Below, in pieces: positions 20,545 to 32,695 of a stretch of DNA of 64,000 nucleotides. How positions within the stretch are numbered: the first letter of the stretch is position 1; each line of letters opens with the position of its first letter. Below the pieces are notes generated by a model. It was not told the origin of the DNA. It did not search any database and saw nothing but the letters and a program-made list of their open reading frames with translations. The stretch spans positions 70,973,257-71,037,256 of the forward strand of contig NC_077238.1 of the NCBI RefSeq assembly GCF_947179165.1, in the 5' to 3' direction. The DNA is from Solanum dulcamara (Eukaryota > Streptophyta > Magnoliopsida > Solanales > Solanaceae). Made by a program: the position numbers and the translations under genes.

Positions 20545-20827
20545 AATGGACATGGTTCATCCAGTGTTCCATATGTCTATGTTGAGGAAATGTGTGGGGG
20601 ATCCTAGTTCCTTAGTGACCTTACATATAGTGAATGTTAAAGAGAATTTGACCTATAAAGAGGTTCTGATTAAAATTCTAGACCAATAAGTCAAGATATT
20701 GAGGAACAAAGAAGTTGCATCCATTAAAGTCCTTTGGATGAATCAACAAGTTGAAAATACCACATGGAAAGCGGAAACGGAGATGATGAAACATTACCCT
20801 CATATTTTTCATTCTACTCAAGCCTAA
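20545..20827 (+). pseudogene. Chromodomain of element B
   Basis: HPVFHMSMLRK, then a chromodomain with TYKEV...ILDQ, KILRNKEVASIKVLW and TTWKAE blocks, ending TAA at 20825-20827. One TAA stop (near 20688) sits in the DRQV motif. It matches the Del/Tekay chromodomain in elements A and F. Confidence 0.85.
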
Positions 20828-21056
20828 GGTAATAAGTCATTCATGCTAAATATTTAAGACTCGTATGTTTTAGTTTTCCAAGTCTTCATATGCATACATG
20901 TTCATGAAGTTGAATTTTAAAGTTATGTTTTATGCTAAAGCTTAAAGATTTCATGTTTGATGCATTTCAAATGTCATTGTATACATATTGGGTTGCTAGT
21001 CCTCATGCCATGTCCTTTTCTATGTTAATGATTCTTATTCGAGGATGAATGTTTCC

Positions 21057-21069
21057 AAGGGGGAGGTAT
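21057..21069 (+). promoter_or_regulatory. Polypurine tract of element B
   Basis: AAGGGGGAGGTAT immediately before the LTR start TGTAAGACC; the same arrangement, in mirror image, occurs in element F at 54255-54268. Confidence 0.85.
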
Positions 21070-23340
21070 TGTAAGACCCCAGAAATATGAAAGGTCCTAA
21101 ATCAAGAAACCAAGGATGAATTCTTAGAAAGTTGCAGAATCTAGCACCAGGAGCCGACCAGGATGCCATCAAGGGCAGTGGTAAGCACCACAAACCATGG
21201 TGAGCAACCGTGGTAGAAATTTAGAGACTCAGTACTTACAGGGAAGGAATCACGAAGGAGGACCATGGACCGTGGTGAGTACCACGGGCCGTGCAGCCCT
21301 TCGTGGTAAGCCCTCCCCGAGACCCTCTAGAATCTTCCCAAGTTAGGGTCTACGGACTACCACCACAGATCATGAAACCCTCCACGGACCATGGTGTGTC
21401 CTCGTGGTGGACACCCTGTAAGACCTGCACCAGGGCCACCTTTCACGGCCTGTAATTCCCTTCACGGACCATGAAGAGATACCATGGTAAAACTTCACAA
21501 ACTACCCTACAGGCCCTTTTCTAAGATATTTCTAAGTCCCTTATCATGGGACCCCACCACGGACTGTGTTGATCACCACGGTCTGTGAAGGGCCCCCGTG
21601 AAACCCTTTTTGACCAGATTTTTGAAAAAAGGCATTTTAGTCTTTTCCTACATTTTAATTCTAAATAGTGTCATTTTGGAGGCTGAATCATTCTATCTAA
21701 AGACCCTAAAATCTCTAAAACCCCTCATTCTCCATACTTAGACTCAATACACTTAAATCCCCTCCTTTCAAACTCTCCCAAGGACTCCAAGACAAAGCTA
21801 GGGCTGCTATTCAAGGAATGTCAAGTCCCCCTTCCTCCTCAAGTTTTTATAGGGATTTTTGTGTCCCCAAGGTATGTGATTTTCCATCCATGGGTCCTTC
21901 CACTCATGGAGCCCAAGAGTTTTTCTCAACTTGATAAATCACTCAAATGATGAATTTTCATGGGCTTTTACATAATGACTCTAAATGCATAGATTATGAT
22001 GTATTTTAAGTTTATTTACATATATTGATGTATATTGACTCTTAATTTCATCAAATGAATGATTTGCTAATGTACCTATAGGAAGGCTTGAAAAGAGTAT
22101 CAAGGCGTATATGGTGGGTTATTTTAAGATGTGTATTTTGATGCATTTCCACCACTCTCATATATGTAAGTATCGTTTAAATGCACTTGAAGATTTTTAT
22201 GAAATTAACCCACCCAATTTCCTTATGTTAAAGTAAAGTTGAAATGAAGGCTTGACTTAAAATGGATGATATGAAGCAAATGTTTATGTAATGGAAGTCT
22301 TATAAAATGATTGATTGATGAATAAGGCTTTTTAGCCAAAGTAAGGTTTCAATGTGAAAGGACAATTCTCGCATTGAATCAAATGAAAGATTTTAATGAG
22401 CTATTCTATTGAACGATGATTTAATATCAAAGTTATATAAATTCTTAAGCTATTATGATGTTTAAACGATATTCTGTGGGATTGACCTAGCACCGAATAT
22501 AGCATATTGATGGAGACTCGACCTAAGAGGTCCTTAAGTAAAATCTCATCTTGCATTAACTATGCACCAATATAGGGGCCCTTGTCGGCTATTTTTTGCT
22601 AGTGGATCCAAAATTAGACATTAAAGTTAGAGTTAAAGATATGTTTAAAGTTGATGGAGTTCTACCTGGCAAGTAGTTTCCCTATGTCAACGTAGGGAGT
22701 TATGTTGGATTCTATATAATAACTCGCATGGTCTTAAATATCGGTTACAGTTACTTTCCTACAAATAAATGTTTTAAGGCTTCATATGATGTTTCTCATG
22801 CATGCATTCACCTATGCATGTTGTTTGTATATATGACTTGATGATCTTTATTTTAGAATACTTGCATACTTAGTACATTCAGAGTACTAATGCATACTTT
22901 TGCCTACATGATATCATCATGTAGGTACCAGTGTTGCTTCATACTCTCCTCCTTATGGCTAGATTAATCGTTGAAGGCTACTACTAGTGGTGAGTTCTCA
23001 TGATCTGAGAACGATACTCCTACCTCTCTAGCTTATGTTGTTTTTATACTCTTGAATTACTTGGTATCTTTTGACTTAATCTTGAGGGTGAGTCAGAGAT
23101 ATGTCTTAGCCTCCGCCAAGTTTTAATGTAGAAGGTATTGTTGTACATAGTAAATGGTGTTATGTTGAATTTGACTCTTATTCAATGCGAAATCCCTTAG
23201 TCCTGATTACCCCTTATGTTTCCGCTTGTTGTTTATCATTGCCGATGATATGCTTAATAAATGCTAAGAGACTTGGGTGAGGTACCCCCGGGTGTTTCAT
23301 TCGCCTTATCACGTCTAGGACTTAGGCCTAGGTCATGACA
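21070..23340 (+). repeat. 3' LTR of element B
   Basis: 2271 bp, 40 bp longer than the 5' LTR mostly through small indels. It ends TCATGACA followed by the ACCAG duplication. CCACGG/CCGTGG words occur at about 21180-21600 and the TTAGTAC/GTACTAA hairpin at 22870-22890 with two loop changes, showing that the stem, not the loop, is kept. Confidence 0.9.
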
Positions 23341-23416
23341 ACCAGGACCCGGGGAAGGGATCAACCATAAGAACATATTGTACACAGTCTTACCTTGCAT
23401 TAATGAAATACAATTT
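23341..23416 (-). mobile_element. SINE, right half (minus strand), with target duplication
   Basis: After ACCAG the sequence resumes the SINE interrupted at 14354: GACCCGGGGAAGGG and TATTGTACACAGTCTTACC blocks match, on the minus strand, the body of the tRNA-derived Solanaceae SINE. The TTAATGAAATACAATTT duplication at 23400-23416 closes it. Confidence 0.8.
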
Positions 23417-24283
23417 GTATCAATACAACTATAATAGTGTTGCATTTCGTAACAATTGCATTTATATTCATGTGTATTTATATTTGTAACACTGAAAAAG
23501 AGCATTCATCTATTTCCATGTATATTTTATATTTGTATTTTTTATCTTTTGTATTTATATTTATATTTGTTGCCTTGTGTATTTGTATTTGTATTTACAT
23601 TTGTTGCCTTATATGTATTTGTATTCATTTATTTCCATATGTATATGTATCTTATGTCACTGAAAAGGATCTATATATTTATATTATTTATATTCATATC
23701 ATTAACCATTAATATTTATATTTGTATAATTAATTATTACTATTTATATTTAGTTTTAAATAGCAATAAGGATGAGAGAGAGTGAGGAGCAGAGAGAGGC
23801 AAGAGATGGGGGAGAGGAGAGGAGTGAGGCGAGCAAGCGAGTGCAAAAAAGAGGAGAGTGGCGAGCGAAAGTGTAGAGAGAGAGGAAGAGAGGAGAGAGA
23901 AAATATCTGTAAAATCCTAACTATAGTTACAAATTGTAATTCTTTCAAATTATAGTGGTGTATATTAATAACATATCAAATATTGCCTTACTACATAATT
24001 TTCTCTTATTAGAAAGTAGAATTTTAAAGAGTAAATTTAGGATTTATGTTTGCATAGTTTTATAAATTTTTCTTACCTAATCCATTTTGACTCAAGTAAA
24101 TTTAAGTTGGGTTGGATCTTGAACCATTTGTTGTCTTAACCCATTTTAATCCATCTAATTTTACCCAACTCGCTCAATTGCCACCCTTAATGAGATATAT
24201 AGACTGATATTATATACTATATTGTTTTTATACTCATGTATATGGGATTTTTATGATATATTGAGAATTAATGGTTGTACATA
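23417..24283. other. Low-complexity AT-rich and purine-rich DNA
   Basis: 23417-23760 is TGTATTTATATTTG-rich, a continuation of the array left of 14301. 23770-23905 is a strongly purine-rich stretch of GAGAGAG/GGAGAG units. 23910-24283 is AT-rich. Long frames on either strand here come from the skewed composition and show no protein signature. Confidence 0.6.
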
Positions 24284-26125
24284 TGTAACGACCCACTCTG
24301 GTTGTTATAGGTAAGCCAATGGAAAGGAATTTGAGCTAGAAAACTTTTGATTAGTAACTTAAAAATTTCAGGCTAGGCCAGTCTTAGATGAAATCTAGGT
24401 GATGGGAGGTCTAAGGAAATTTGGGGATAGATTTGGATTGATGTCTAAGTTTGGATTTGATTTTATGATAGATAAGGTGTTAAGAAATCCGTAGGGCATT
24501 TAAGAAGTGAATTTGGGTGAGTAGACTTCCAGAATCAAATTTGGCAGGAAAGAGTTATTTTAATACGTCAAGGTTTGAGGTTATGTTGCAAAATAGGGGT
24601 TTGGGGAATGAATTCTGAGTCTTTGTCTTCATGCAAATTGCTACAACGGAACTAATCCAGCTATAGTGCAGCTGCTATAACAGGCTGGGGGTCTCTATAG
24701 CGGGACAGTTGAGGGATTTAAGTAAGAAAAGTCCCAAAATTATTTTTATTTCTACAACTTTGTTTTGGAGAGCTAGGGGTGACATAAGGCTATTTATTTT
24801 CATTTTTCCGCCAAATCCTTCGGTAAAGGTAAGTTAATCATTCATTTAACTTGTAATTCAATTCTTAGACCTTAGAATCTATGAGAATTCTTTTTGGGGA
24901 AGATTTTGAGCTGAAATTAATGGTGGGAAAAGCCCTAGTTGGGTGAAATGATCATCAAATTAGCTAAGGGTTAGAATTTTGATATAATGTAGGTATTTTA
25001 GGCTATTTTTCATTGATTCTTTATATGTTTTAGACCAAGAATAAATCAAGGCACTTGAAAAAGGAAAATCTCATGTTCTTTAGAGTATTCAAACTTGATT
25101 CGAGGTAGGTGATGGTTGTGTTTTTTCCATTTGTGTAATATGTGCTTGTTAACTAATTCGCTAGTATTGCATGCATGATATATGATTAAAGAAAAATGAA
25201 AGAACATAAATTGAAATGATATTTGTGATTAAATTGTATGCAATGAATGCATTACTTGGCTGTACAGTGTGTGTGCTATTCATTATGATTGTGATTGTGA
25301 CATGTGATTTCATATTGGAACGAGTACAACACCAGTACGTTTGCATTAGGTACCACACTGGTACAATTGGATTGGGTACCACGCCGATACATTTGTAATA
25401 GGTACCACACTGATACACTGACTATTGGAATGAATACCACACTAATACACTAACCATTTAGATATGGTAACCATGAGAGGACCATTAATATGCTGGTATA
25501 TTGTAATTGCTTGCACTCAATATGTTTAATGATTTGAATAAAAGGATTGAGAGTCCGGTGTTGCTTATTTTTGAGATGTGTTTGTGCATTATCTATTTTA
25601 CTAAGTTGTGGTTTCTTGTTCATATACCATTTACTAAAATTAGATGTGTGATCTTACTAGTATATTGTGGTTGTGTAATTATACTACACTTGCTCTTTCT
25701 TTGTTGAGTATAAGGCATATTCAGGCGCTTGTTGAGAGATATTAGTTGAGGGACACATGATCTTTCGAATTCAAAGATGAGCCCATTTTTTCAAGCTACC
25801 ATGGATTCTTCTTAGTTCTTAGCTCTTTCTTTTAGGACTCAGACAGTTTTAGATACTTAAATTTGTGTTTAATATTTTTAGATTGCATCCCCATATTCTA
25901 TACTTTTAGATTGAGTTTTTGTACGATGTCTTTCAGGTTCTAAGGAGTTAAATTCTACATGTTTTGATAATTTACCTAAGTTTATGGGAACTCAACTTTT
26001 AAACTATTTTTTAACTATTTATAGTTATCTAAATGCTTTTTTGTGTTAATAACATATTGTAGTTGGATTAGTATTGGTTTTTTCATCGAAGAGCTAGTGT
26101 CTCACAATAGTTCACGATCATGACA
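24284..26125 (+). repeat. Gypsy LTR (family 24284), followed by internal stub
   Basis: It begins TGTAACGACCCAC and ends ATCATGACA, 1842 bp. CTATAG words occur at 24661-24706 and a ~27-30 bp minisatellite at 25318-25455. A diverged copy of its middle (about 24685-25140) is found at 41868-42320. No second LTR or pol is attached; only about 80 bp of leader follow. Confidence 0.8.
25318..25455 (+). repeat. Minisatellite GGTACCACACTGGTACA inside LTR
   Basis: About five imperfect units with core (G)GTACCACACTG(A/G)TACA, spaced 27-35 bp, with decay toward the 3' end. Each unit contains GTAC twice, so it can fold on itself. Confidence 0.75.
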
Positions 26126-26129
26126 AAGT

Positions 26130-26141
26130 TGGTATCAAAGC
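26130..26141 (+). promoter_or_regulatory. tRNA-Met primer site of LTR family 24284
   Basis: TGGTATCAAAGC, one change from consensus, four bases after the LTR end. It confirms the LTR edge and orientation. Confidence 0.8.
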
Positions 26142-26467
26142 CCTAGGTTCTTTGATCTCATCGTACCAAAATGAGTGTAGCAGAGTCTTTTGAAATGGTG
26201 TGAAAATATTTGTACTTTTCTTTGAGAGGCTATATGACCTTAGGAAATCTCTCAATTTCTTTCTCCCTGTTGAAGCTAATTTTGATGATAATATACCGGT
26301 ACCACAAAAAGAAAAGAAGGATGAACATTCCAAGATTCAAGAAAGAGCTAAAACAGGAAAGCAAAACAATAAAGATACTCAAAGAAGGAAAAGAAATCAT
26401 AAATCTACAAAAGAAGGTAATGGATATCAAACTAGCATGTATCGTCCCTGAAGAGAAGGAGACGGAC
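26142..26467 (+). other. Internal stub, then unrecognised lysine-rich frame
   Basis: 26142-26205 resembles the leader of Del/Tekay elements and then breaks off. From 26210 to 26470 a plus-strand frame without a convincing start encodes a basic, helical-looking stretch (KELKQESKTIKILKEGKEI) ending TGA at the start of the copia LTR. I do not recognise it; a piece of another retroelement is likely. Confidence 0.4.
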
Positions 26468-27143
26468 TGATTTATGCAGATAAATTAAGGGGTAATCAGA
26501 CCCTTAATTCACGAAGAATAATCAATCAAAGATCCCCTCCTTACACGCAGGCAAATCAGTCAAGAAAGGCAAAGATCTCCAACGACTAAGGAATTACAAA
26601 GTCATCAGATTTTTTCCTTACTCTTGGAAAAATGGATTTACCTTTCTTTTCCCCAGGATAAATTCCTGTGGGTTGCACTTAACCTCAACAACTATAAAAC
26701 ACCAAGACTCATGGCTGAAGAGACACATAACTTCCATAACACTTACACAATCTCTTTTCTACTTTAGTAAGCATTAATATTCCTTTTGAATTTCAATGTA
26801 ATCAAAAAGAGAAGAGAGAATATTAGAGTGGTGAGGCATTGTATCAAAAGAAGTGAAAAAGAAGAGAGATCAAGAAAAGAATTGAGTGTAGATCTATGAT
26901 CTACTTTTGTTCCTTTTATAACCCATTCACAAGATTTAGTAGAACACCCTTGAAACCTAAGGGGACTGGATTAAGATCCACCTTGAATCCCAACCAATAT
27001 TAAAACATCTGGCGTCATATCTCATTTATGCTCTTTACTATTTACTTATTATCTCTGATCTTCACAGTTAACTATTTTATTTATAAGTCGACTAATGAAT
27101 TTTAAAATAGTCAATTCACCCCCCCCCCCTTCTTGCACTTTCA
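26468..27143 (+). repeat. Probable 5' LTR of copia element I
   Basis: The start is uncertain. A TATAAAA box at 26693-26699 is well placed for LTR transcription. It ends CTTTCA just before the primer site, after an 11-base C run at 27119-27129. Confidence 0.55.
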
Positions 27144-27144
27144 A

Positions 27145-27157
27145 TTAGTATTAGAGC
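27145..27157 (+). promoter_or_regulatory. Degenerate primer site of copia element I
   Basis: TTAGTATTAGAGC, two changes from TTGGTATCAGAGC, two bases after the LTR end. Confidence 0.7.
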
Positions 27158-27203
27158 AAGGTCTCACTAAATTTGTCTACATAACAGCAGGTGAGAAAAT
27201 ATC

Positions 27204-28184
27204 ATGTCTCAACAAACAATTGGTGCATTATTTCAAGAAAGAACCTCTCAAACTAGACCTCCCTACTTTATTGGAAAACATTTCTCTCATGGGAAGATAA
27301 ATATGGAAACCTTCATCAAATCTTATGATATTAAAGTATGGAAGGTGATCAAACTTAGAGATTTCCCTATTCCTGCTTCAAGGAAATCAGATGAAGGACA
27401 AGCTACCTCATCTCCAAATCTGGAAGAATACACTGATGAACAAATGCAAATTATTCAGATAAACTTCAAGGCAAAGAATGTTTGGTATAATGCTATAAAT
27501 GGAGAATAGTATGACCATATTTCTTGTTGTGAGACAGCAAAAGAAGTATGGAACAAATTAGAAGTTACCTATGAAGGAACTAACAAAGTCAAAGAAACTA
27601 TAGTTAGCCTTCTATTATACGAATATGAATTGTTCCATATGAAGGTGAGACTATTGAAAACATCTTTGCTTGCCTAAGCGATATCATTGGGGAACTCAAA
27701 GCAAATGGAAAAGTGAATCCTCCGATTGAACACATAAGAAGAATTCTCATATACTTACCACCACAATGGCATGCCAAAGTTGTTGTACTTGAAAGTATGA
27801 ATTCGAAGAATCTCTCTTATGATGAACTGAGAGGAGATCTTATTGCATTTGAAAAAACTCATCTGAACAAGAGAGGGCAGAAAGATGAAAAAAAGAAGAC
27901 GGTTGTCGTCAATGCAATAGAAAAAGGAAATGGAGATGAAGAAGATATTGGAGAAGATGAAATTGCTCTTATCATTAAGTTTGTAATTGAAACCTTCAGA
28001 TGATCCAAAAATCAAAGAAGAGGTAAACAAAATTTTTCTAAAGATAAATATTTACTGAATACAATAGGAATGATGGAAAATGCTACAACTGTGGCAAGTA
28101 CAGACATATTTCTAGTGAATGTCCTAAAGTTAGAAGAATATATCCACAAAGTCAACTCAAAGCTCTTAGTAGTTGGAGTGATGA
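27204..28184 (+). pseudogene. copia gag, N-terminal part with zinc knuckle
   Basis: Start ATG at 27204. It contains the METFIKSYD block, YTDEQMQIIQINFKAKN, an EVWNKLEVTYEGTNKVKE region and YDELRGDLIAFEKTH, all typical of the UBN2-type copia gag. A zinc knuckle CYNCGKYRHISSEC (CX2CX4HX4C) is intact near 28080-28122. Breaks: TAG near 27508, a frameshift near 27630, TGA near 28001. The gene is cut at 28184 by a solo LTR and resumes at 30383. Confidence 0.85.
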
Positions 28185-29398
28185 TGTAACATCCCTCAAA
28201 ATTCTTACAAGTGCCTTAAGAATGCCTTGGAAATAGGCCACTCATGTAATGCATTATCCTTAATCTTTTTGAAAAAACCGAGTTTAGAATATCTATCAAG
28301 GGGTCAAAACCTGCAGAAAAATAATTTCGGTGGATTTTTAGGACCCGTAGATCGAAAAATAGATTTCTTAAGGAACTGCGCAAACCAGTAAGGTATGCGA
28401 CAAGTCTGCATCACGGACTTGCTTGCCTTCGCTTCGCGGACCTGGCAAGTATTTTCTGGCCGAGTTGGATTTTTAGTAAGGGCATTTTAGACTTTTTCTA
28501 AATTGTTAGCTAATGAACCTAGACTTTTTTAGGATGACCTAATTCAACTCTATAAATTGACCTAAACCTCTAATTCTATTTTTTCTTCTATAATTTACCT
28601 ACACAAATATTTCTCTCTACAAAAGACTCTCAGGGACTCCATTGAAGACTTCAAGTAAATTTACTCAAGCTCTCCATCAAAACTCTCAAGTTCTTTCAAA
28701 TTATTTGGTGTTCTCACTTAAGGTATGTGGGTATTGATTCATGGATCCTTTCATCCATGAAGCCTAATTAATTTCTCAAGTTTTTTTATCAAATTAAAGT
28801 ATAGTATTTTATGAGTTTTATGATCTATACTCATATTGCATGAATTATGATTCAAAGTAAGATCATGAGTCTATTTTGATATAAATTGATGGTTATTGCA
28901 TTGAATTGAAGAGTTTTCTCATGAATTCTCCTATTTTGATCTCTAGGGTTCATGATGAAAATTATGAGTATTTTCAATTATAATTTCTAATGATATTATC
29001 TATATGAGTTATGTATGTGCTGATATAAAGTTTATGATCATACATGTTTTCAAGTCAACTACATAACTTTCAAATCAATTGATCATGCATTCATGTCTTA
29101 CCTAAATTTTAAGTATAAGCTATGATCATGAATTTCCAAATGTGAATTATGATTATGTATTTCAACTATGATCATGAACTATAAGTATGTTTTGAATGAT
29201 GGTTTTCATGTAAATTATGAAAAGGGTGACTTAGGGTCCAATGTGGTTCCTTAAGGCCTAATGATATGAACTATGTATGTATGATTTGTAATGTGGAAGG
29301 AAAATATCCGCATTGCACTTATTTTATAAAAATAAGCTACTCTATGATTTTCAAACCTATGATCATGACTATGATACATGTCAATTATGATTTTTATG

Positions 29399-29430
<32 letters not shown>

Positions 29431-30377
29431 CGTGGGATTTGACTTAGCACCGAGGGGACTTGATGTGGGGGCCCTCCCAAAAGCCTTAGTAGCAACCTCA
29501 TGTCTCTTGAATTACGTGCCACTGTAGGAACTAAGGGATTAGAGGCGAATATCCAAATCTCTAAGAGATGAGTACCCGGAATATCAAGACTTAAAGGTGA
29601 GTACCCGAGTATGAGAACTAGGGGTGAGTACCCGGTTCACACGATCGCTTAGTGGATCCACTTAGTAGTCTCCCCCTTTCCTTCGATGTAGAGGTGACAT
29701 TGGGATTACATGGTATAGCTCGCATGGTCTTATGGTCGGTTATACTTCCTATCCCACATATGTATGATCCTTTTCATGTTCTAAATGACGAATCCTATCG
29801 TTTACTTTATATGATACTCTTATGGTTTATTATGCATTGATCCTTCTTAAAGACTACTTATGATATTTACTACTTCTCATATAATGCTATTTAAAATGGT
29901 CATTTGTACAAACATGGTTTTCTATGCGTTGCATTGCCTACATACTTAGTACATTCCAACGTACTAATGCATGCTTTTTGCCTATATTGTCTCATAATGT
30001 AGGGGTTGAGGTTGAAGATCATATTCGTCCACGTGGCTAGTTAAGCTTTTCTATAAGGCGGTGTTTGTGGTGAGTCCTCATTTTATCGGGGACTAGTCAT
30101 CAAGTTGGATATTATTTCCAAGACTTTTTTTATGTTTCATATTAAGGGTGAGCTAGGGACATGTCTTAGCCCCCACCCATACTCATGTATAGAGGCCTCT
30201 AGTTGGACAAATATTTTGAGTCTATGTTGTCATGTGACATTCTTCATTTACTGTTCATGGTTTAGACTCTCTTATGATGTTTCCACTTTTACTTTACCTT
30301 ATCTATGCTTAGGATATGTACAAGAGGCTTGGTTGGATCCCTTCGGGGTTTCGATCGCCGTGTTACAACTCATGACA
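28185..30377 (+). mobile_element. Solo LTR of a gypsy element with GATGA target duplication
   Basis: 2193 bp beginning TGTAACATCCC and ending CATGACA, flanked by a perfect GATGA at 28180-28184 and 30378-30382. It splits a copia gag codon run that reads on across the site. It carries the hairpin TTAGTAC/GTACTAA at 29946-29967 and a 28-base TA run at 29401-29428. A solo LTR is the scar of recombination between two LTRs of a former complete element. Confidence 0.92.
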
Positions 30378-30382
30378 GATGA

Positions 30383-30636
30383 AGATAACTCAGAATTCGA
30401 ACACAATGATTCAGGAAATATTTATTTTATGGAAATTGGAGATACAAGCAACGTAATATATGAAACCTGTCAAAATTGCTTTGACTTAAAAAATTTGTTA
30501 GATTAAGAAATATCTTATCTAAATAGAACTTTTGAAACTGTTAGATCAATTCTGAAAGAGAAAAAAGGTTTAGAAATAAATCTTGAAGTGTGTTCAGTTG
30601 AAAGAGATCTTCTTCAAGAGGAAAATCATGATCTAA
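30383..30636 (+). pseudogene. copia gag, C-terminal part
   Basis: It continues the acidic SWSDDEDNS stretch broken at 28184, followed by IYFMEIGDTSNV and CQNCFDL blocks, TAA at 30504-30506, then a coiled-coil-like LKEKKGLEINLEVCSVERD segment. It ends where gypsy pol begins at about 30637. Confidence 0.75.
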
Positions 30637-32695
30637 GCTCATCTTCGGGATGTTTATGCAAATTTCTCCTCCATTGAGTCTATTCCTTTAGTTTTAGAGT
30701 TTAAGGAGTGTTTCCTATTGATTTGTCTAGTAAACCTCCAAATAGGTATATAGACTTCTTTATTGATTTTGAACCGGGCACTCACCTAATCTTTATTTCT
30801 CCCTATCATATAGCACCAGCGGAATTAAGAAAACTCAAGAACCAGATCTAGGAGCTTTTTGTTAAAGGCTTTATCCATTCTAGTGCTTCTCCTTGGGGTG
30901 CTCTAGTTTTGTTTATGAATAAAAAAGATGGTCAAAAAGGTAGCATGATAATGTGTATAGATTATCGATAGTTGAATAGGGTCACCATCCAGAATAAATA
31001 TCTCTTGCCTCGTATAGGTGATCATTTTGACTAGTTAAGGGGTGCTTCAGTCTTCTCAAAAATTGATCTAAGGTCAAGCTATCATCAGCTAAAGATTAGG
31101 TTTTATGATATCCTAAAATGGTGTTCAAAACACAATATGGGCATTATGAGTTCTTGGTAATGTCATTTGGATTGAGTAATGCACATGCAACCTTTATGAG
31201 TTTAATGAATGGGGTGTTCAAACTATTTTTGGATTCTTTTATGATTGTGTTTATTGATGACATCCTGATCTACTCGAAGAGTAAGGAAGAACATACAAAT
31301 CATCTTCGTATTGTTTTGAGTATCCTCGTGAAACATAAATTGTATGCTTAATTCTCTAAGTACGAGTTCTTTTTGTCTTCCGTTGCCTTTTTGGGCCATG
31401 TGATTTCAAAGGAAGGGGTGATGGTAGAATCTCCAAAATATTAAGTTAGTTAAGAACTGGGTTAGGTTAGAAGTTTTGTCAGGCGTGCTAGCTACTATCG
31501 GTGATTTGTAAATAATTTTGATATTATTATTACACACCTAACAAGGCTCACTCTGAAGGACATACCTTTTGAGTAGTCTGATAAGTGTTAAGAGTATTTC
31601 TAAAAGCTCAAGACTCTTCTGACTACAACGTCCTTCCTAACATTGTCAGTTAAAGGTAAGGATTTTATTACTTATCGTGATGCTTCTCATTTGAGATTGG
31701 GTGATGTGTTGATGCAGGACAAGAATTTTATAGCCTATGCCTCAAGGCAGTTGAAGATTCATGAGAGAAACTACTTGAAGCATTATTTGGAGTTGACAGC
31801 GGTATTGTTTGCTCTCAAAATCTATCAACATTATCTCTACAATGTGAAGTGTGAGGTGTTCACTGGTCATCGCAGTCTATATCATGTGTTCACTTAGAAA
31901 GATTTGAATCTGAGGCAATGAAGATGGATGGAGGTACTCAACGATTATAATGTCACCATTCAATACCATTTAGATAAGGCCAATATGGTGGCAGACTTAT
32001 TGAGCCGAAAGACAATTAGCATGGGCATTCTAGCTTACTTGGGTTTGTCTCCTTGACTAGAGAGATTCAGCTTTGGAGTCTAAGTTCATGTAGTTGGGCA
32101 TCTTAGAGAAGGTTTGGATGTTTGACAATATTGAGGTTAGACCCAATTTTCTTGAGGACATCAAAGCTAAGCAATTTGAAGATGAGAGTTTGAGTAAGAT
32201 TAGAATGAAGGCGGTGTCTCCAAGGCTCAAAATGTCTCTCTTGAAGCAGGTGGTGTGCTCAGGTTTAAGAAAGGATTTGTGTTCCCCGAGTCTACGATTT
32301 GATATAGAGGTTATTGATGGAATCTCATAGTTCGCGATATTTTATTCATCCAGGTGTGACCAAGATGTCTTGCGATTTAAAGCGGCCTTATTGGCGGGCT
32401 AGAATAAAGAAAGATATAGATGAGTTTGTGCCTAAGTGTCAAAGTTGTCAACATGTAAAGTATGAGCATTAAAAGCATGCAGGTTTGCTTCAGAGAATGT
32501 CCAATCATGAATGGAAGTTGTTGATAGGTTGAATAAATTAGCTCACTTTATTCCAATTAAGGTGGATTATAATCCCCAAAAGTTGTCAAAGATCTATGTA
32601 AAGGAGATAGAAAGGTTGCACAGAGTTCCCCTTTCTATCATCTAAGACTGTGGTATGCAGTTTACTTCAAGGTTTTAGGGTAAGTTGCACAAAAT
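30637..32695 (+). pseudogene. Gypsy pol fragment (RT, RNase H, partial integrase)
   Basis: Order: RT from HLRDVYANF through KGFIHSSASPWGALVLF to [11 protein letters not shown] (both catalytic Asp present near 31252), RNase H 31643-32020 (YRDASHLRLGDVLMQ), integrase zinc domain with HPG...CQSCQHVK (32340-32460), and part of the core. A block between EWK and the VDRLNKLAHF motif is missing near 32516. There are TAG stops near 30850, 30970, 31034 and several frameshifts. No LTR, primer site or chromodomain is attached; both ends are truncated. Confidence 0.85.

Larger units (their letters stand above)
14355..23340 (+). mobile_element. Ty3/gypsy (Del/Tekay-like) element B with both LTRs and ACCAG duplication
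   Basis: A full-length insertion of 8986 bp: LTR 14355-16585, gag, protease, RT, RNase H, integrase, chromodomain, polypurine tract, LTR 21070-23340. The target duplication ACCAG is perfect (14350-14354 and 23341-23345). It sits inside a SINE. The internal region is about 4.5 kb because a block from the protease end to the middle of RT is deleted. LTRs differ at roughly one base in ten by eye, so it is an old insertion, yet younger than the SINE. Confidence 0.9.
26468..30636 (+). mobile_element. Ty1/copia element I, 5' portion only
   Basis: It comprises a probable LTR (26468-27143), primer site, gag with zinc knuckle, then a solo LTR insertion (28185-30377), and the gag C-terminal part to about 30636. 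The protease, integrase, RT and 3' LTR are missing; gypsy pol sequence follows directly. The large gag with coiled-coil C-terminus resembles copia elements with long gag proteins common in Solanaceae. Confidence 0.75.

Noticed and set aside
23437..23785. Two overlapping hydrophobic frames of 91 and 109 codons
   Set aside because: Products of TGTATTTATATT low-complexity DNA, giving only Ile/Tyr/Cys/Phe repeats; no membrane-protein signature beyond composition.
23770..23905. Purine tract as a regulatory GAGA element or coding linker
   Set aside because: No adjacent gene or retroelement domain supports either role; recorded as low complexity.
29652..29840. Frame of 62 codons in the solo LTR
   Set aside because: Inside a solo LTR delimited by a target duplication; no similarity to coding sequence.
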